64,000 nucleotides of DNA, from assembly GCF_038008325.1 (NCBI RefSeq), contig NZ_JBBOYW010000001.1, forward strand, positions 1,478,001 to 1,542,000, given 5' to 3'. The translations under genes were made by a program, and so were the position numbers. Positions 1 through 9,340 of the stretch are shown in pieces (the first letter of the stretch is position 1; each line of letters begins with the position of its first letter). The DNA is from Lysinibacillus sp. FSL K6-0232. Lineage in GTDB: Bacteria; Bacillota; Bacilli; Bacillales_A; Planococcaceae. Under the pieces are notes generated by a model, which was not told the DNA's origin, searched no databases, and saw nothing but the letters and a program-made list of their open reading frames with translations.

Positions 1-2301
1 GCGACAGCAGAGCTTTTTAAACGCTGTTGGAAGGAGCTACTAAGCCTACCACAGCTAACACTAGAGCAAATGCATAAACGCTCGTTTCGTCTAAAATCAA
101 ATATTTCCCAGTTATTTTTTGAGGCATTGCAAATTAAACGTCAGCACGTTACAACAAATGACAATGTACATTACTATCATCATTTGGCGATTTGTAATGG
201 ACGCAAGCAGTATAGTAATGCGAAGGAGTCCATTGATTATCCTCAAACTATAGCAGAGAAGGTAGCCTTAATGTCAAAAGCTATGTCTAATTTTGAGGAG
301 CGCCCTGCCCAATTTATGATGATGGATACAATATGGCAAGCTCTACATGCCAAGCAGGAGTGTGTCATTGAAGCCTCCACAGGGATCGGTAAAACAGCAG
401 GCTATTTACTGCCCGCTATCTTATATGCGCAGGCAGCCAATAAAAAAATAGCTATCAGCACCTATACTTCTTATTTACAGGAGCAGCTTGTAGAGGAGGA
501 GCTACCAAAGATTGAAGAAATTCTCGGCACAAGAGTGAATATTACTGTACTAAAAGGCATGCAGCACTATATCGACCTTGAACGCTTTGAGCAGTGTATG
601 GCTTATGCAGATGAATCCTATGACGATACACTGACCATTTTACAAATTCTTGTGTGGCTAACGAAAACGGAAACAGGTGTGTTAAGTGAGCTAAATGTTT
701 CAGGCGGCGGCCAGCTCTTTTTAGAGAAAATACGTAAAATACCAACTGACAAGCCGTCTAAGAGCTTTGATTTTTATGAGCAGGCTTTACAAAATAGTGC
801 AGTGGCAGACTGTATTGTGACGAATCATGCAATGGTGCTAAGTGATTTAGTGCGCCAAACACCCATCTTTACACAAATTGATGGCTGGGTAATTGATGAG
901 GCACATCAATTTATTCAAGCCGCTATGCAGCAGGATGAGGTGATGTTCTCCTATACGCAATGGAAATATATTTTAGGGCAAATTGGCACAATGGAGGATA
1001 CAGCCCTTTTTCAGCAATTCAGTGCTGCCGCAAAGAAGAAGCAACGTATATCGATGCAAAGCCTACAGCGACTCGATGCCCAATTTATCCGTTTACAGCG
1101 AGCATTCGATGACACCATTCAGCAAGCTTTGAAAACAATACAGCAGCTTACAAAAGGAAAGCAGGCTACTAGTAGTAAACGCACCTTATTTTTAGAGGAG
1201 GCGGCATTGGCCAAAGAGCCTTTTATGCAAGTGAGTAAGCTGGCTCAGCAATGGCTTGATCTTGCAATGGAGGCTGGTAAAGCCTTTGAAAACACGCTTG
1301 AGCAGTTAGATAAAAGCGATTGCTATATTGTGACAGAATGGCATTATTGGATTCGTGAGCTCAAAATAAAAATTGCTGAATGGGAGGATATTTTCCTAGC
1401 ACCACAGGATGGCAATTCAGTATGGCTAGAATTTGATATACGTAGCATCCCCGGTAGCTTGCATGTTTTTAAAAAGCCTATGAATGTCACAACTGTTATT
1501 AATCAAGTATTAGCACCGATTCGTGAAGAGGCAAGCATTGTTTGGACATCAGGGACATTAACAGTGCCAGGCAATGAGCGCTTTGTCACACGGCAATTAG
1601 GTATTGCCAATGATATTGAAGTCATGAAGCTACAAGCACCACCAGCCTATTATGCGGGCGCAAAGGCATATATTGTCACAGATATGCCAGAAATTCAGCA
1701 TGTTAGTCAGGAAGAATATATTGAGGCAGTCGCTCATGCGATTACACGTACAGTGCGAATGACAGAGGGGCGTTGCTTTGTGCTCTTTACCTCACAGGAT
1801 ATGCTGCGAAAAACAGTCGAGCTAATTCAAGATAGCGAACTGCTGGATGATTATATGCTGTTTGCGCAAGGTGTAACAGGAGGCAGTCGTATGCGTATTT
1901 TAAAATCATTCCAAAAGTTTAGCCATGCTGTGCTTTTTGGCACAAATAGCTTTTGGGAAGGTGTAGATGTGCCAGGTGATGCACTCGCCTCTGTGATTGT
2001 TGTACGCTTGCCATTTTCCTCACCAGAGGAGCCTGTTTTTAAAGCAAGAGCCAAGTATTTAACAGCGCAAGGGCGCAATTCCTTTACAGAGCTATCCTTA
2101 CCAGAAGCGATTATGCGCTTTAAGCAAGGCTTTGGTCGCTTAATTCGCTCCTCACAGGATAAAGGAGCCTTTATTGTACTAGACCGTCGCATTACAACAA
2201 AATCATATGGCAAGGAATTTATTAAGGCATTACCACCGATTGATGTAAGGAAATTACAGCTTCCTGAGTTATTAAAAGAGCTAAATCATTGGCAGCAATA
2301 G
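1..2301 (+). CDS. dinG: ATP-dependent helicase DinG, 3' part (5' end outside the window)
   Basis: This is an XPD/DinG-type superfamily 2 helicase of DNA repair. The frame is open from base 1, so the ATG at 70 is probably internal. Residues before it (ELFKRCWKELLSLPQLTL) resemble the linker that follows the 3'-5' exonuclease domain in Bacillus DinG, so that domain probably lies upstream. Visible motifs are Walker A STGIGKT near base 375, DEAH in VIDEAHQF near 894, SGTL near 1550, and the C-terminal helicase block with FWEGVDVPGD and QGFGRLIRS. The position that holds the first Fe-S cysteine in cluster-bearing DinG proteins reads YIDLERF, so no cluster is expected. It ends at an intrinsic terminator. 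Identity is firm; the true start cannot be seen. Confidence 0.93.
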   Translation, partial: ATAELFKRCWKELLSLPQLTLEQMHKRSFRLKSNISQLFFEALQIKRQHVTTNDNVHYYHHLAICNGRKQYSNAKESIDYPQTIAEKVALMSKAMSNFEERPAQFMMMDTIWQALHAKQECVIEASTGIGKTAGYLLPAILYAQAANKKIAISTYTSYLQEQLVEEELPKIEEILGTRVNITVLKGMQHYIDLERFEQCMAYADESYDDTLTILQILVWLTKTETGVLSELNVSGGGQLFLEKIRKIPTDKPSKSFDFYEQALQNSAVADCIVTNHAMVLSDLVRQTPIFTQIDGWVIDEAHQFIQAAMQQDEVMFSYTQWKYILGQIGTMEDTALFQQFSAAAKKKQRISMQSLQRLDAQFIRLQRAFDDTIQQALKTIQQLTKGKQATSSKRTLFLEEAALAKEPFMQVSKLAQQWLDLAMEAGKAFENTLEQLDKSDCYIVTEWHYWIRELKIKIAEWEDIFLAPQDGNSVWLEFDIRSIPGSLHVFKKPMNVTTVINQVLAPIREEASIVWTSGTLTVPGNERFVTRQLGIANDIEVMKLQAPPAYYAGAKAYIVTDMPEIQHVSQEEYIEAVAHAITRTVRMTEGRCFVLFTSQDMLRKTVELIQDSELLDDYMLFAQGVTGGSRMRILKSFQKFSHAVLFGTNSFWEGVDVPGDALASVIVVRLPFSSPEEPVFKARAKYLTAQGRNSFTELSLPEAIMRFKQGFGRLIRSSQDKGAFIVLDRRITTKSYGKEFIKALPPIDVRKLQLPELLKELNHWQQ

Positions 2302-2305
2302 AAGC

Positions 2306-2341
2306 AATCCCTTTTAGCAGCGGCTAAAAGGGATTTTTTTG
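2306..2341 (+). terminator. Intrinsic terminator after dinG
   Basis: A perfect 13-bp stem (2306-2318 with 2323-2335) closes an AGCG loop and is followed by a T-run. It lies five bases after the dinG stop codon. Confidence 0.93.
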
Positions 2342-2394
2342 CACGGCGTCGGTGAAGTATTTAACGTTAGAATAATAGTATGCTGCTATTATAA

Positions 2395-3078
2395 TTAAAG
2401 TTGCTTGTTTTTATTTTGCTCATCAAAAATGTTGGCATTTTGAACAATTTCAGTAATATATTTCATAACAATATCAGTTGCTTGCTGTGCATCATAGTTT
2501 TTACGATTGTTTAATAGGTTGGTAAACATGCCTTGCCAAATTAAAAGTGTGATTTCATTAATAGCATCTACATTACCCTCAGTTAAGTAGCCTTCTTTTA
2601 AAGCGATCTCTAACATAGAACGCCCTCGTTTTGTCAGACTATGTTGAAATAAAATGGTCTGTAAATCTTCTGGGATATTGATTAAATCATTAGGGTAAAA
2701 ATTATAATAATTTTCCAATAGTGTTTCTGGTGTTTCCCCTAAGTCCATAATAAAGACAGCGTGAAAAATCTGAGGTTGTTTGAAGGAGTATTGACAAAAG
2801 CATTCCCAAGCCAATAAGTATTTCTCAATGGGATCTTTGCCTTTTTCAATGTAACGGGCAACTTCGTTGGTATAGTCTTGCATACATCTCATCGAGGCAA
2901 AAAATAGAAGATGAGAGATTTCTGAAAAATAATTGTAGATGGTAGCACTATTATAACCAGCTTTATCGGCAATTTTTCTGATCGTTACATTTTCTACTCC
3001 TTCTTCTTCGATAATATCTGCTGTGGCGTCCACAAAGTATTTCCACATACGACGCCTTTGTATTTCTTTTTTTTTCAA
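2395..3078 (-). CDS. TetR/AcrR-family transcriptional regulator
   Basis: A 227-residue TetR-type repressor. The N-terminal helix-turn-helix is clear at about residues 15-60, with VTIRKIADKAGYNSATIYNYF. The C-terminal ligand domain is all-helical and not recognisable by eye. The start is TTG at 3078, with a GGAGGGA ribosome site about eight bases upstream on the minus strand. It faces away from a broken MFS transporter gene whose coding frame begins only 32 bases upstream. A TetR gene divergent from its target transporter is a common layout, so it may once have controlled that gene. Its ligand cannot be told. Confidence 0.88.
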   Translation of the reverse strand: MKKKEIQRRRMWKYFVDATADIIEEEGVENVTIRKIADKAGYNSATIYNYFSEISHLLFFASMRCMQDYTNEVARYIEKGKDPIEKYLLAWECFCQYSFKQPQIFHAVFIMDLGETPETLLENYYNFYPNDLINIPEDLQTILFQHSLTKRGRSMLEIALKEGYLTEGNVDAINEITLLIWQGMFTNLLNNRKNYDAQQATDIVMKYITEIVQNANIFDEQNKNKQL

Positions 3079-3110
3079 AGTAAAATCCCTCCGACGAACA
3101 ATATTTGTAA

Positions 3111-4028
3111 TGTGAATTATTCTTTAAAGGAAAAGCTTTTGGATTTTTTGAAGGTGGACGAGGCGTAACCAATATTATTCAATCTGCTGTGATTTTAGGA
3201 ATTTTCGCTTTTTTTGCGAAACATATGAGTGATAAAATGGCTCTTTCAGCGGTTATTACGGTGTATTCTGTAATTTGTCTTTTGTTAGGCTTTATGATTA
3301 TGATGCTGTATAAAGACCCTGACCAGGCAAAGGTTAGCCATGAAGACAAGGAAAGTCGTAAATCATTTGATTGGGCAGTCCTTTGGAAAGTGTTAAGAAT
3401 GCCAACAACCTGGCTTGCAACAATTCTTATTTTTACGTCCTATGCGATGATTATTAGCTATTATTACATTACACCTTATGCGACGGCAGCGTTTGGCGCG
3501 TCTACGCTAATTGCTGCGGCTTTAGGCTACTTCTCTCAATATTGTCGACCAGTTGGTAGCTTTAGTGCAGGCATTATTGGTGATCGAATTGGTGTGTCTA
3601 ATATGGTGTTAATCGGCTATAGTTTATTAGCACTAGGTTTAGTGGGGCTTATTTTATTACCAGGGAAGGCTTCCTTTATCCTTATGCTCCTAATATTTAT
3701 TGGGATTATTTATACATCTATGTATGCTTTACAAGCCATGCATTTTGCGATTCTAGTGGAAGGGGATTACCCTGTAGAATCAACAGGAACGGTTTCCATG
3801 CCGCTGATGATTATAGGCTATAGTGGTGAAATCTTTATGCCGATTATTGCAGGCGCTTGTTTAGATTATTGGGATGGTACGGCAGGCTATAAAGTGTTCT
3901 TCGGTATTTTATTAGGCTTAACGATTGTTGGATTGATTACAGTGATAATTTGGCAACGTGTAACAAAAGAAAAACGACAAGAAATTGCTTTGCAGAGAAA
4001 GCATGCGAAGGAACAAGCACTTACTTAA
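3111..4028 (+). pseudogene. MFS transporter, N-terminal half missing
   Basis: The frame is open from 3111, just after a stop, and encodes about 305 residues matching the second part of a 12-helix MFS permease. The first recognisable stretch, GKAFGFFEGGRGVTN, normally sits near residue 130-150 of such proteins, so roughly the first four helices are absent. The first usable start with a full codon (GTG at 3189) lies inside a transmembrane helix and has no ribosome site. The rest is intact to a TAA and a strong terminator, so the deletion looks recent. The EGGRG motif recalls YihN-like permeases. The breakpoint lies in the upstream region of the TetR gene. Inactivity is inferred. Confidence 0.8.
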
Positions 4029-4037
4029 GAAACAACA

Positions 4038-4085
4038 AAAAAAGACGTCAAGACAAAGCTACTGTCTTAGACGTCTTTTTTTGTA
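4038..4085 (+). terminator. Intrinsic terminator after the MFS remnant
   Basis: A long hairpin pairs AAAAGACGTC and AAGACA with TGTCTT and GACGTCTTTT around a seven-base loop, with one bulged A, and is followed by a T-run. Confidence 0.9.
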
Positions 4086-4177
4086 AAATTACCTTACTCA
4101 ACTAGACCATAACAGCAAGATTGAGGACGCAATGAGCGAATAGTTCCTGCTAAGATAACAGTATGGGGGCTATCCTT

Positions 4178-4652
4178 ATGACGCATATTCAAGTATTTAA
4201 TGACTTACATGCTACACAAGAGCGAAGGATGTATAATCTGCATTTATATTAGAACAAGCTGGGGAATTGCACATATACAGATGGTGAATGCATTGATTTT
4301 CCTCAGCATTTGGCGATTATTCAATCCATTGTAAACCATGTGCATATTCCTCTATTCACAAATATTGAAGCAGGCATCAATATTGAAGACTCTCCTAAAC
4401 ATTTAGCAGGCTTAAGAAGCTTAACAGAGCAGCCCTTTGAAGAAGCAGTAGCAAGGGTAAGGCTTATATAGAAAGGGGGGTAAGCGGTATCTTTTTAATC
4501 TTCTTTCTTCGCCAACATTAGCAAATTGCCAGGAATCAGGGATTAGACGTTTTAGCTTTGACAATGCGCTTTCAGATAAAATTGTTGCACATTTAACTGA
4601 AAATGCTGCACAATTACTAGAGAATAACGATACGCTATATTTATATCAATAG
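4178..4652 (+). pseudogene. Decayed PEP mutase / isocitrate lyase family gene
   Basis: Pieces of one protein family appear in order but in different frames. The first is MTHIQVFNDLHATQE from the ATG at 4178. Next comes DGECIDFPQHLAIIQSIV and HIPLFTNIEAG joined directly to INIEDS. Then EQPFEEAVARVRLI runs to a stop, and after a frame change GIRRFSFDNALSDKI runs to the TAG at 4650. Intact family members are about 250-280 residues; here only about 475 bases remain, so several internal deletions and frameshifts have occurred. The active-site region with the family cysteine is gone. It lies between a terminator and the adaA operon and is certainly not functional as a single protein. Confidence 0.8.
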
Positions 4653-4675
4653 TTAAAAAGCGGGGTGAGCTAGTG

Positions 4676-5245
4676 ATGGAGCAACCAATTCAGCTATCTT
4701 TTGACGAAATGTGGGAAAAAATTATAGCTTGTGATCAAACCTATGATGGGCTATTTTATACGGCCGTTAAAACGACTAAAATTTATTGTCGCCCTTCCTG
4801 TAGATCAAGAAAGCCGAAAAAAATAAATGTTGAATTTTACTCGAATATTCAACAAGTAGAAGCGGCTGGCTATCGAGCATGTAAACGATGTCAGCCTGAG
4901 ATCGAACATTCTCCACATACGCAGCTAATTAAGCATGTGATAGCCTTGCTAGTCAATCAATATAGGCGCAGGCTCACATTACAAGATATGGCAGAGCATG
5001 TTGGCATCAGTCCCTTTTATCTTGAACGGTTATTTAAACAAGAAACTGCTGAAACACCTCGCATGTATTTAGAAAAGATTCGAATTGATAAGGCTGCCTA
5101 TTTATTAAAGCATACAGCCTATACAAATCTGGAAATTTGCTATGAGGTAGGCTTTCAAAGCCCATCCAATTTTTATAAAGTATTTCGACGGTTAAAAAAT
5201 TGCTCGCCTACAGAATACCGGCAGAAGGAGAAGCTGGCGCTATGA
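4676..5245 (+). CDS. adaA: Methylphosphotriester-DNA methyltransferase and regulator AdaA
   Basis: 189 residues. The N-terminal Ada zinc domain (about 10-80) has the four-cysteine pattern CRPSC and CKRC; the first of these cysteines is the usual acceptor of methyl groups from DNA phosphotriesters. The C-terminal part (about 90-185) is an AraC-type double helix-turn-helix. The length matches B. subtilis AdaA rather than E. coli Ada, because the alkyltransferase domain is on a separate gene downstream. GTG 4673 is an alternative start three bases upstream. The stop overlaps the alkA start as ATGA, so translation is probably coupled. Methylated AdaA is expected to switch on this operon. Confidence 0.92.
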   Translation: MEQPIQLSFDEMWEKIIACDQTYDGLFYTAVKTTKIYCRPSCRSRKPKKINVEFYSNIQQVEAAGYRACKRCQPEIEHSPHTQLIKHVIALLVNQYRRRLTLQDMAEHVGISPFYLERLFKQETAETPRMYLEKIRIDKAAYLLKHTAYTNLEICYEVGFQSPSNFYKVFRRLKNCSPTEYRQKEKLAL

Positions 5246-6156
5246 ACTGGACTGATTGTGCAAATGGTATAGAGCTTGCTATACCAAAGGACTTTAGTTT
5301 TACGGCATGTTTAACATTCTTTCACCGAACAGACCAAGAAATCCTTTATCAAGTTAAGGATGATCTACTCTACAAACTATTGAAAATAGAGGAACAGCTT
5401 ATTTTATGTAAAATTAGCGCGCAGGTCGCAATACTAAAGGTTGAATTCCCATTGCACCAGCCTACTGCGTGTGAAAAACAATACATTGCCCAATATATTG
5501 CCGAATGGTTTGACTTAGCGAGAGATTTGCATGGCTTTTATACAATGGCACAGCAAGATCAAATTTTGCAGCCGCTTGTCGAAACATATAAAGGCTTGCG
5601 AGTAATAGGCATTCCCTGTTTATTTGAAGCGCTTACCTGGGCAATTATTGGGCAGCAAATTAATTTACCATTTGCCTACACATTAAAAAGGCGTTTTATC
5701 GAATCGTTTGGTGAGCAGCTTATTGTTGAGGGTGATAGCTATTGGCTATTTCCTACACCTGCTAAAATAACGGAAATACAGGTGGAAGATTTACGAAGGC
5801 TACAATTTTCACAAAGAAAGGCTGAGTATATAATCGCAATTGCCAAAATTATAGCAAATGGCGAGTTAACAAAGGATGTATTACGGCAGCAGGGCGACTA
5901 TATAGCAATAAAACAGCATTTAATGACGATTCGTGGAATTGGCGCATGGACTGCTGATTATGTGCTGATGAGATGTTTACAGGAGCCTACTGCATTTCCA
6001 ATAGCAGACGTTGGCTTACACAATGCTTTGAAAGCACAACTAGCATTAGCACAAAAGCCAACAATAGAGGAAATCAATACTTATGCGCAACATTGGGAGG
6101 GCTGGCAGGCTTATGCCACCTTCTATTTATGGAGGTCATTATATGAAACGATATAA
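5242..6156 (+). CDS. alkA: DNA-3-methyladenine glycosylase II (AlkA-type)
   Basis: 304 residues. A HhH-GPD base-excision glycosylase that removes alkylated bases. The helix-hairpin-helix reads TIRGIGAWTADYVLMR, and the likely catalytic aspartate follows in FPIADVGL. IIGQQINLPFA marks the start of the glycosylase fold. An in-frame upstream extension exists from 5200, but ATG 5242 follows a GGAG site and overlaps the adaA stop by four bases, so that start is preferred. The end overlaps ogt by 14 bases, and the ogt ribosome site lies inside this coding sequence. The middle place in an adaA-alkA-ogt operon supports the role. Confidence 0.9.
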   Translation: MNWTDCANGIELAIPKDFSFTACLTFFHRTDQEILYQVKDDLLYKLLKIEEQLILCKISAQVAILKVEFPLHQPTACEKQYIAQYIAEWFDLARDLHGFYTMAQQDQILQPLVETYKGLRVIGIPCLFEALTWAIIGQQINLPFAYTLKRRFIESFGEQLIVEGDSYWLFPTPAKITEIQVEDLRRLQFSQRKAEYIIAIAKIIANGELTKDVLRQQGDYIAIKQHLMTIRGIGAWTADYVLMRCLQEPTAFPIADVGLHNALKAQLALAQKPTIEEINTYAQHWEGWQAYATFYLWRSLYETI

Positions 6157-6640
6157 ACTAGATTATCAATCACCAATTGGTGTGATTGAAATTGAAGGTA
6201 CAGCTACAGCGATTTATGGCATTAATTTTTCAGAGCGAGAGCAGCTTGTACATATGCCACAGCAAGACACACCGCAAGTTATGCTAGACTGCTACAAGCA
6301 ACTGGATGAATACTTTATAGGGGAGCGCTTTGACTTTACATTTCCTTATCAATTTGAGGGAACAGCCTTTCAGCAAGCAGTATGGCATGCCTTACCAAAT
6401 GTTACCTATGGTAAAACGGCTTCCTATAAAGATATTGCTCTTGCTATTCACAATGAAAAGGCGGTAAGAGCTGTTGGTAGTGCGAATGGCAAAAATAATA
6501 TTAGCATCGTTGTTCCTTGCCACCGCATTATCGGCTCAAATGGGACATTAACAGGCTATGGCGGCGGTATGTGGCGTAAAGAATGGCTGCTCCAGCATGA
6601 ACAAGCCCACTATGAGAAGATCAAACAGCCAGAGAATTAA
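6143..6640 (+). CDS. ogt: Methylated-DNA-[protein]-cysteine S-methyltransferase
   Basis: 165 residues. A suicide enzyme that moves the methyl group of O6-methylguanine to its own cysteine. The active-site motif IVVPCHRIIG is present, as is the DNA-binding helix region with GTAFQQAVWHAL and the RAVGSANGKN turn. The ATG at 6143 has GGAGGT ten bases upstream. It corresponds to AdaB of the B. subtilis adaAB operon. The last gene of a three-gene alkylation-damage operon, it ends about 60 bases before a large two-way terminator. Confidence 0.93.
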   Translation: MKRYKLDYQSPIGVIEIEGTATAIYGINFSEREQLVHMPQQDTPQVMLDCYKQLDEYFIGERFDFTFPYQFEGTAFQQAVWHALPNVTYGKTASYKDIALAIHNEKAVRAVGSANGKNNISIVVPCHRIIGSNGTLTGYGGGMWRKEWLLQHEQAHYEKIKQPEN

Positions 6641-6706
6641 CGTCTAATGATGAAAATAGGGTGCAACTCTAGGGGAACCAAAATTAATAAATTTCTAGGC
6701 ATTCGC

Positions 6707-6755
6707 AATAAAATAAACAGCCCTCAACGGTGAGTCGAGGGCTGTTTATTTTATT
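6707..6755. terminator. Two-way terminator between ogt and the PucR gene
   Basis: A 19-bp perfect inverted repeat (6707-6725 with 6737-6755) has an 11-base loop and A/T-rich flanks, so it can end transcription on both strands. The right arm covers the stop codon of the minus-strand pucR-like gene. Confidence 0.9.
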
Positions 6756-7920
6756 GATGTGTTAAGACATCCTCAATTAAAAAGGCAATATATAAATTGG
6801 TTTTTGTAAATGGATTACTTAAATCCATATCTAAAAGCATTTCAATTTTTTTGATTTTATAAAGCACTGTATTACGATGAATAAACTGACGCTCACTAAT
6901 TCTGCTTGTGCTGCCATTTTCCTCAAGGAATATCCGCAAAAAGGACACATAATCGGTATTGTGCAATTCATCATAACGATAAAGCTGCCCTAAAATATCC
7001 TGACTAAAGGCCTTCATTAGCGTTTGATTTTGTATCGCCATAATAATTTTATAGACACCTATTTCCTTGTATTTATATAAATACCGATTGTTGTGAAGCT
7101 GTGCTAAATGGATAACCGCTAATGACTCCTCATAGCTTGTGCGAATATGCTCAAGCTCTTTATAGAAATTACCTTTACCAATCATTAGATCGACAGCACC
7201 ATTTTTTAACATAATTTTGTGATAAATATCTTCAACAATTTTTGAGAATGGAATATTTGGTGTATTGATTTGTGCTTTATCAATTAAAAAAATAAGGTGA
7301 TTTTTATGCTTTAATTTTAGGAAGTGCTTATAGCGATTTTGAAAAGCGAATTGAATCATCACTTCATAGCGGTCAATGGCTGCTTGTGTATCAATGGTTG
7401 TACACGTAATAATCGCCAATTCTCTGCCTTGCGGAAATCCTAGCTGTGCTAATTGCTCTTTGATCGAATGAGCGTTATGCTTGTCCTGAAAAAGTAGATG
7501 GAATAGCACCTTCTCCTCAACGGACAGCTCTTGATGGTGGCTAGCAATAAATTGAAAGGTTGTTTTTAATAGGTCGGCAATACGATAATGCCATGGCATT
7601 TGAAAAATAGGGAAATCATGCTTATTGGCAAAAGCGATAACAGCCTGTGGAATATCAGGAATATATGGACCTATGTTAATGATAAAGCCAGCTACCTTTT
7701 TGGCGTAGGCTTGCTGTACAAGCTGTTCTAGAGCATTTTCATATGCATCTATATGAATGCCCGTTGTGACAACTAATTCATTAGGTCTGCAAAACATCAT
7801 TAAATCAAGGCTTTCTACAACATTAATACCTGTCACGCGTCGATACGTACCACTATGTCCAGCGACTAATGTTAGCATCGGGAATTGAATGCCCTCTACC
7901 ATTTTACGAATCGTCCCCAT
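6751..7920 (-). CDS. PucR-family transcriptional regulator
   Basis: 389 residues. It has the PucR N-terminal sensor domain (about 5-120), a middle GGDEF-like region without catalytic motifs, and a C-terminal PucR-type helix-turn-helix (about 325-385, with ERQFIHRNTVLYKIKKIE). The chosen ATG at 7920 follows a run of Gs at ideal spacing; an upstream in-frame ATG at 7944 lacks this. It is divergent from the pyrimidine-degradation operon and is the only regulator there, so it probably controls that operon, as PucR controls purine breakdown in B. subtilis. The effector is unknown; a pyrimidine or a breakdown product is a reasonable guess. Confidence 0.87.
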   Translation of the reverse strand: MGTIRKMVEGIQFPMLTLVAGHSGTYRRVTGINVVESLDLMMFCRPNELVVTTGIHIDAYENALEQLVQQAYAKKVAGFIINIGPYIPDIPQAVIAFANKHDFPIFQMPWHYRIADLLKTTFQFIASHHQELSVEEKVLFHLLFQDKHNAHSIKEQLAQLGFPQGRELAIITCTTIDTQAAIDRYEVMIQFAFQNRYKHFLKLKHKNHLIFLIDKAQINTPNIPFSKIVEDIYHKIMLKNGAVDLMIGKGNFYKELEHIRTSYEESLAVIHLAQLHNNRYLYKYKEIGVYKIIMAIQNQTLMKAFSQDILGQLYRYDELHNTDYVSFLRIFLEENGSTSRISERQFIHRNTVLYKIKKIEMLLDMDLSNPFTKTNLYIAFLIEDVLTHQ

Positions 7921-7959
7921 ATTTTCCCCCCTTATTATGAACATAACGTACCATATAGA

Positions 7960-7975
7960 ATGTGCAGTTGCACAT
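7960..7975. promoter_or_regulatory. Palindrome in the divergent pucR-amidohydrolase gap
   Basis: ATGTGCA and TGCACAT are perfect inverted repeats separated by GT. They lie in the 139-bp gap between the two divergent genes, where an operator for the PucR-like protein would be expected. It does not look like the B. subtilis PucR box, so the assignment is only positional. Confidence 0.45.
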
Positions 7976-8059
7976 ATTTTTTTAGTTTTCTCTCCATATC
8001 TCGTAGCTTTTATCTATTTTAGAATGTTTAATAACTACTGTGAAAGAGAGGACTTGCAT

Positions 8060-9304
8060 ATGTATAAATGTAATAGTAGACGATTGCAAGAGTTAATCGA
8101 ACAATTTAGTCGGTTTGGAGCCACTGATAATGGAGGCGTTACACGTTTATCTCTTTCGAATGAGGATATATTAGCGAGAAACTATTTTTGTGAGTGTTGT
8201 GAGGCATTGGGGATGAATATTCAAATAGATGATATGGGGAATATTTATGCCACATTGCCCGGCAAAAAGAATGTACCCCCAATTGTGATGGGTTCCCATT
8301 TAGACTCGGTTGAAAAGGGTGGAAGATTCGATGGCGTATTAGGTGTATTAACAGCAATCGAAGCGATTCGAACAATTAAAGAAAATGGTATTGATATAGA
8401 GATACCTCTTACAATCGTCAATTTTACAAATGAGGAAGGGGCACGCTTTGACCCAGCCATGATGAGTTCAGGGGTGATTACCTCGAAGTTTGCTAAAGAG
8501 AAAATGCTGCAATCTACAGATAAAAATGGCATTAGCTTTCAAGAGGCATTACAGGCAAGTGGCTATCAAGGGAAAAAGGAGCATCGTTTAAAAGAAGCAC
8601 TTGCCTATCTTGAACTGCATATTGAGCAAGGTCCTATATTGGAGGCACAGCAATGTGAAATTGGTGTTGTGGAGGGTGTGCTTGGCATGGTTTGCTATGA
8701 GCTAACGATTACGGGGCAATCGAATCATGCGGGAACAACACCGATGTCAATGCGCAAGGATCCTATGATTGTAGCGTCAACGATCATAACGGAGTTACAT
8801 GAGCAGCTAGGGAACATTGATGAACAGCTTGTCTATACATTTGGTCGTATGCATGTTACACCAAATATTCATACAGTTATTCCAAATAAGGTAACGTTTA
8901 CGATTGATTCACGTCATCAAAAGCCAGAGGTGATGCAGCAGGTTGAGGATATTTTGCTAGCACTGCCAGAAATGGCGGCGGGCTGTTCTATTCAGCCAGT
9001 CAAGCTATGGGGCAGAGAAACGGTGTACTTTGATACCACGATTTGTCATGAAGTAGAGCAAGCCTGTCAGCGCTTTGGGTATACTGCGCATCGTATGTTT
9101 AGTGGTGCAGGACATGATGCACAGTATATGGCAAGCATTGTTCCTTCAGCGATGATTTTTGTGCCTAGTATACAAGGTAAAAGTCATTGTGAGGAAGAAG
9201 CAACAACCTTTGAGGATTGTGTAAAGGGCGCGGATATTTTATTAGAAACGGTATTAACGCTACAGACGAAATTTAGTATGGGCGAAACATATACATTGCA
9301 TTAA
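8060..9304 (+). CDS. M20 amidohydrolase, probable beta-ureidopropionase
   Basis: 414 residues. A zinc-dependent N-carbamoyl amide hydrolase of the HyuC/allantoate amidohydrolase family. Metal and active-site motifs are GSHLDSVEKGGRFDG, NEEGARF, HIEQGP, and GAGHDAQ near the C-terminus; the lid domain shows AGTTPMSMRKDP. The ATG at 8060 has GAGAGGA upstream, whereas in-frame codons further up lie in the promoter region. The family also holds allantoate and L-carbamoylase enzymes. Here the neighbours HydA, PreT and PreA point to hydrolysis of N-carbamoyl-beta-alanine, the last step of reductive uracil degradation, in the cytoplasm. It is the first gene of the operon. Confidence 0.85.
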   Translation: MYKCNSRRLQELIEQFSRFGATDNGGVTRLSLSNEDILARNYFCECCEALGMNIQIDDMGNIYATLPGKKNVPPIVMGSHLDSVEKGGRFDGVLGVLTAIEAIRTIKENGIDIEIPLTIVNFTNEEGARFDPAMMSSGVITSKFAKEKMLQSTDKNGISFQEALQASGYQGKKEHRLKEALAYLELHIEQGPILEAQQCEIGVVEGVLGMVCYELTITGQSNHAGTTPMSMRKDPMIVASTIITELHEQLGNIDEQLVYTFGRMHVTPNIHTVIPNKVTFTIDSRHQKPEVMQQVEDILLALPEMAAGCSIQPVKLWGRETVYFDTTICHEVEQACQRFGYTAHRMFSGAGHDAQYMASIVPSAMIFVPSIQGKSHCEEEATTFEDCVKGADILLETVLTLQTKFSMGETYTLH

Positions 9305-9340
9305 GCATTCTCTAATTTTGTAACGAAGGGTGAGGGCATA

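Noticed and set aside
1851..2213. Minus-strand frame of 120 codons inside dinG
   Set aside because: Opposite the conserved helicase C-terminal motifs, so it is a shadow frame.
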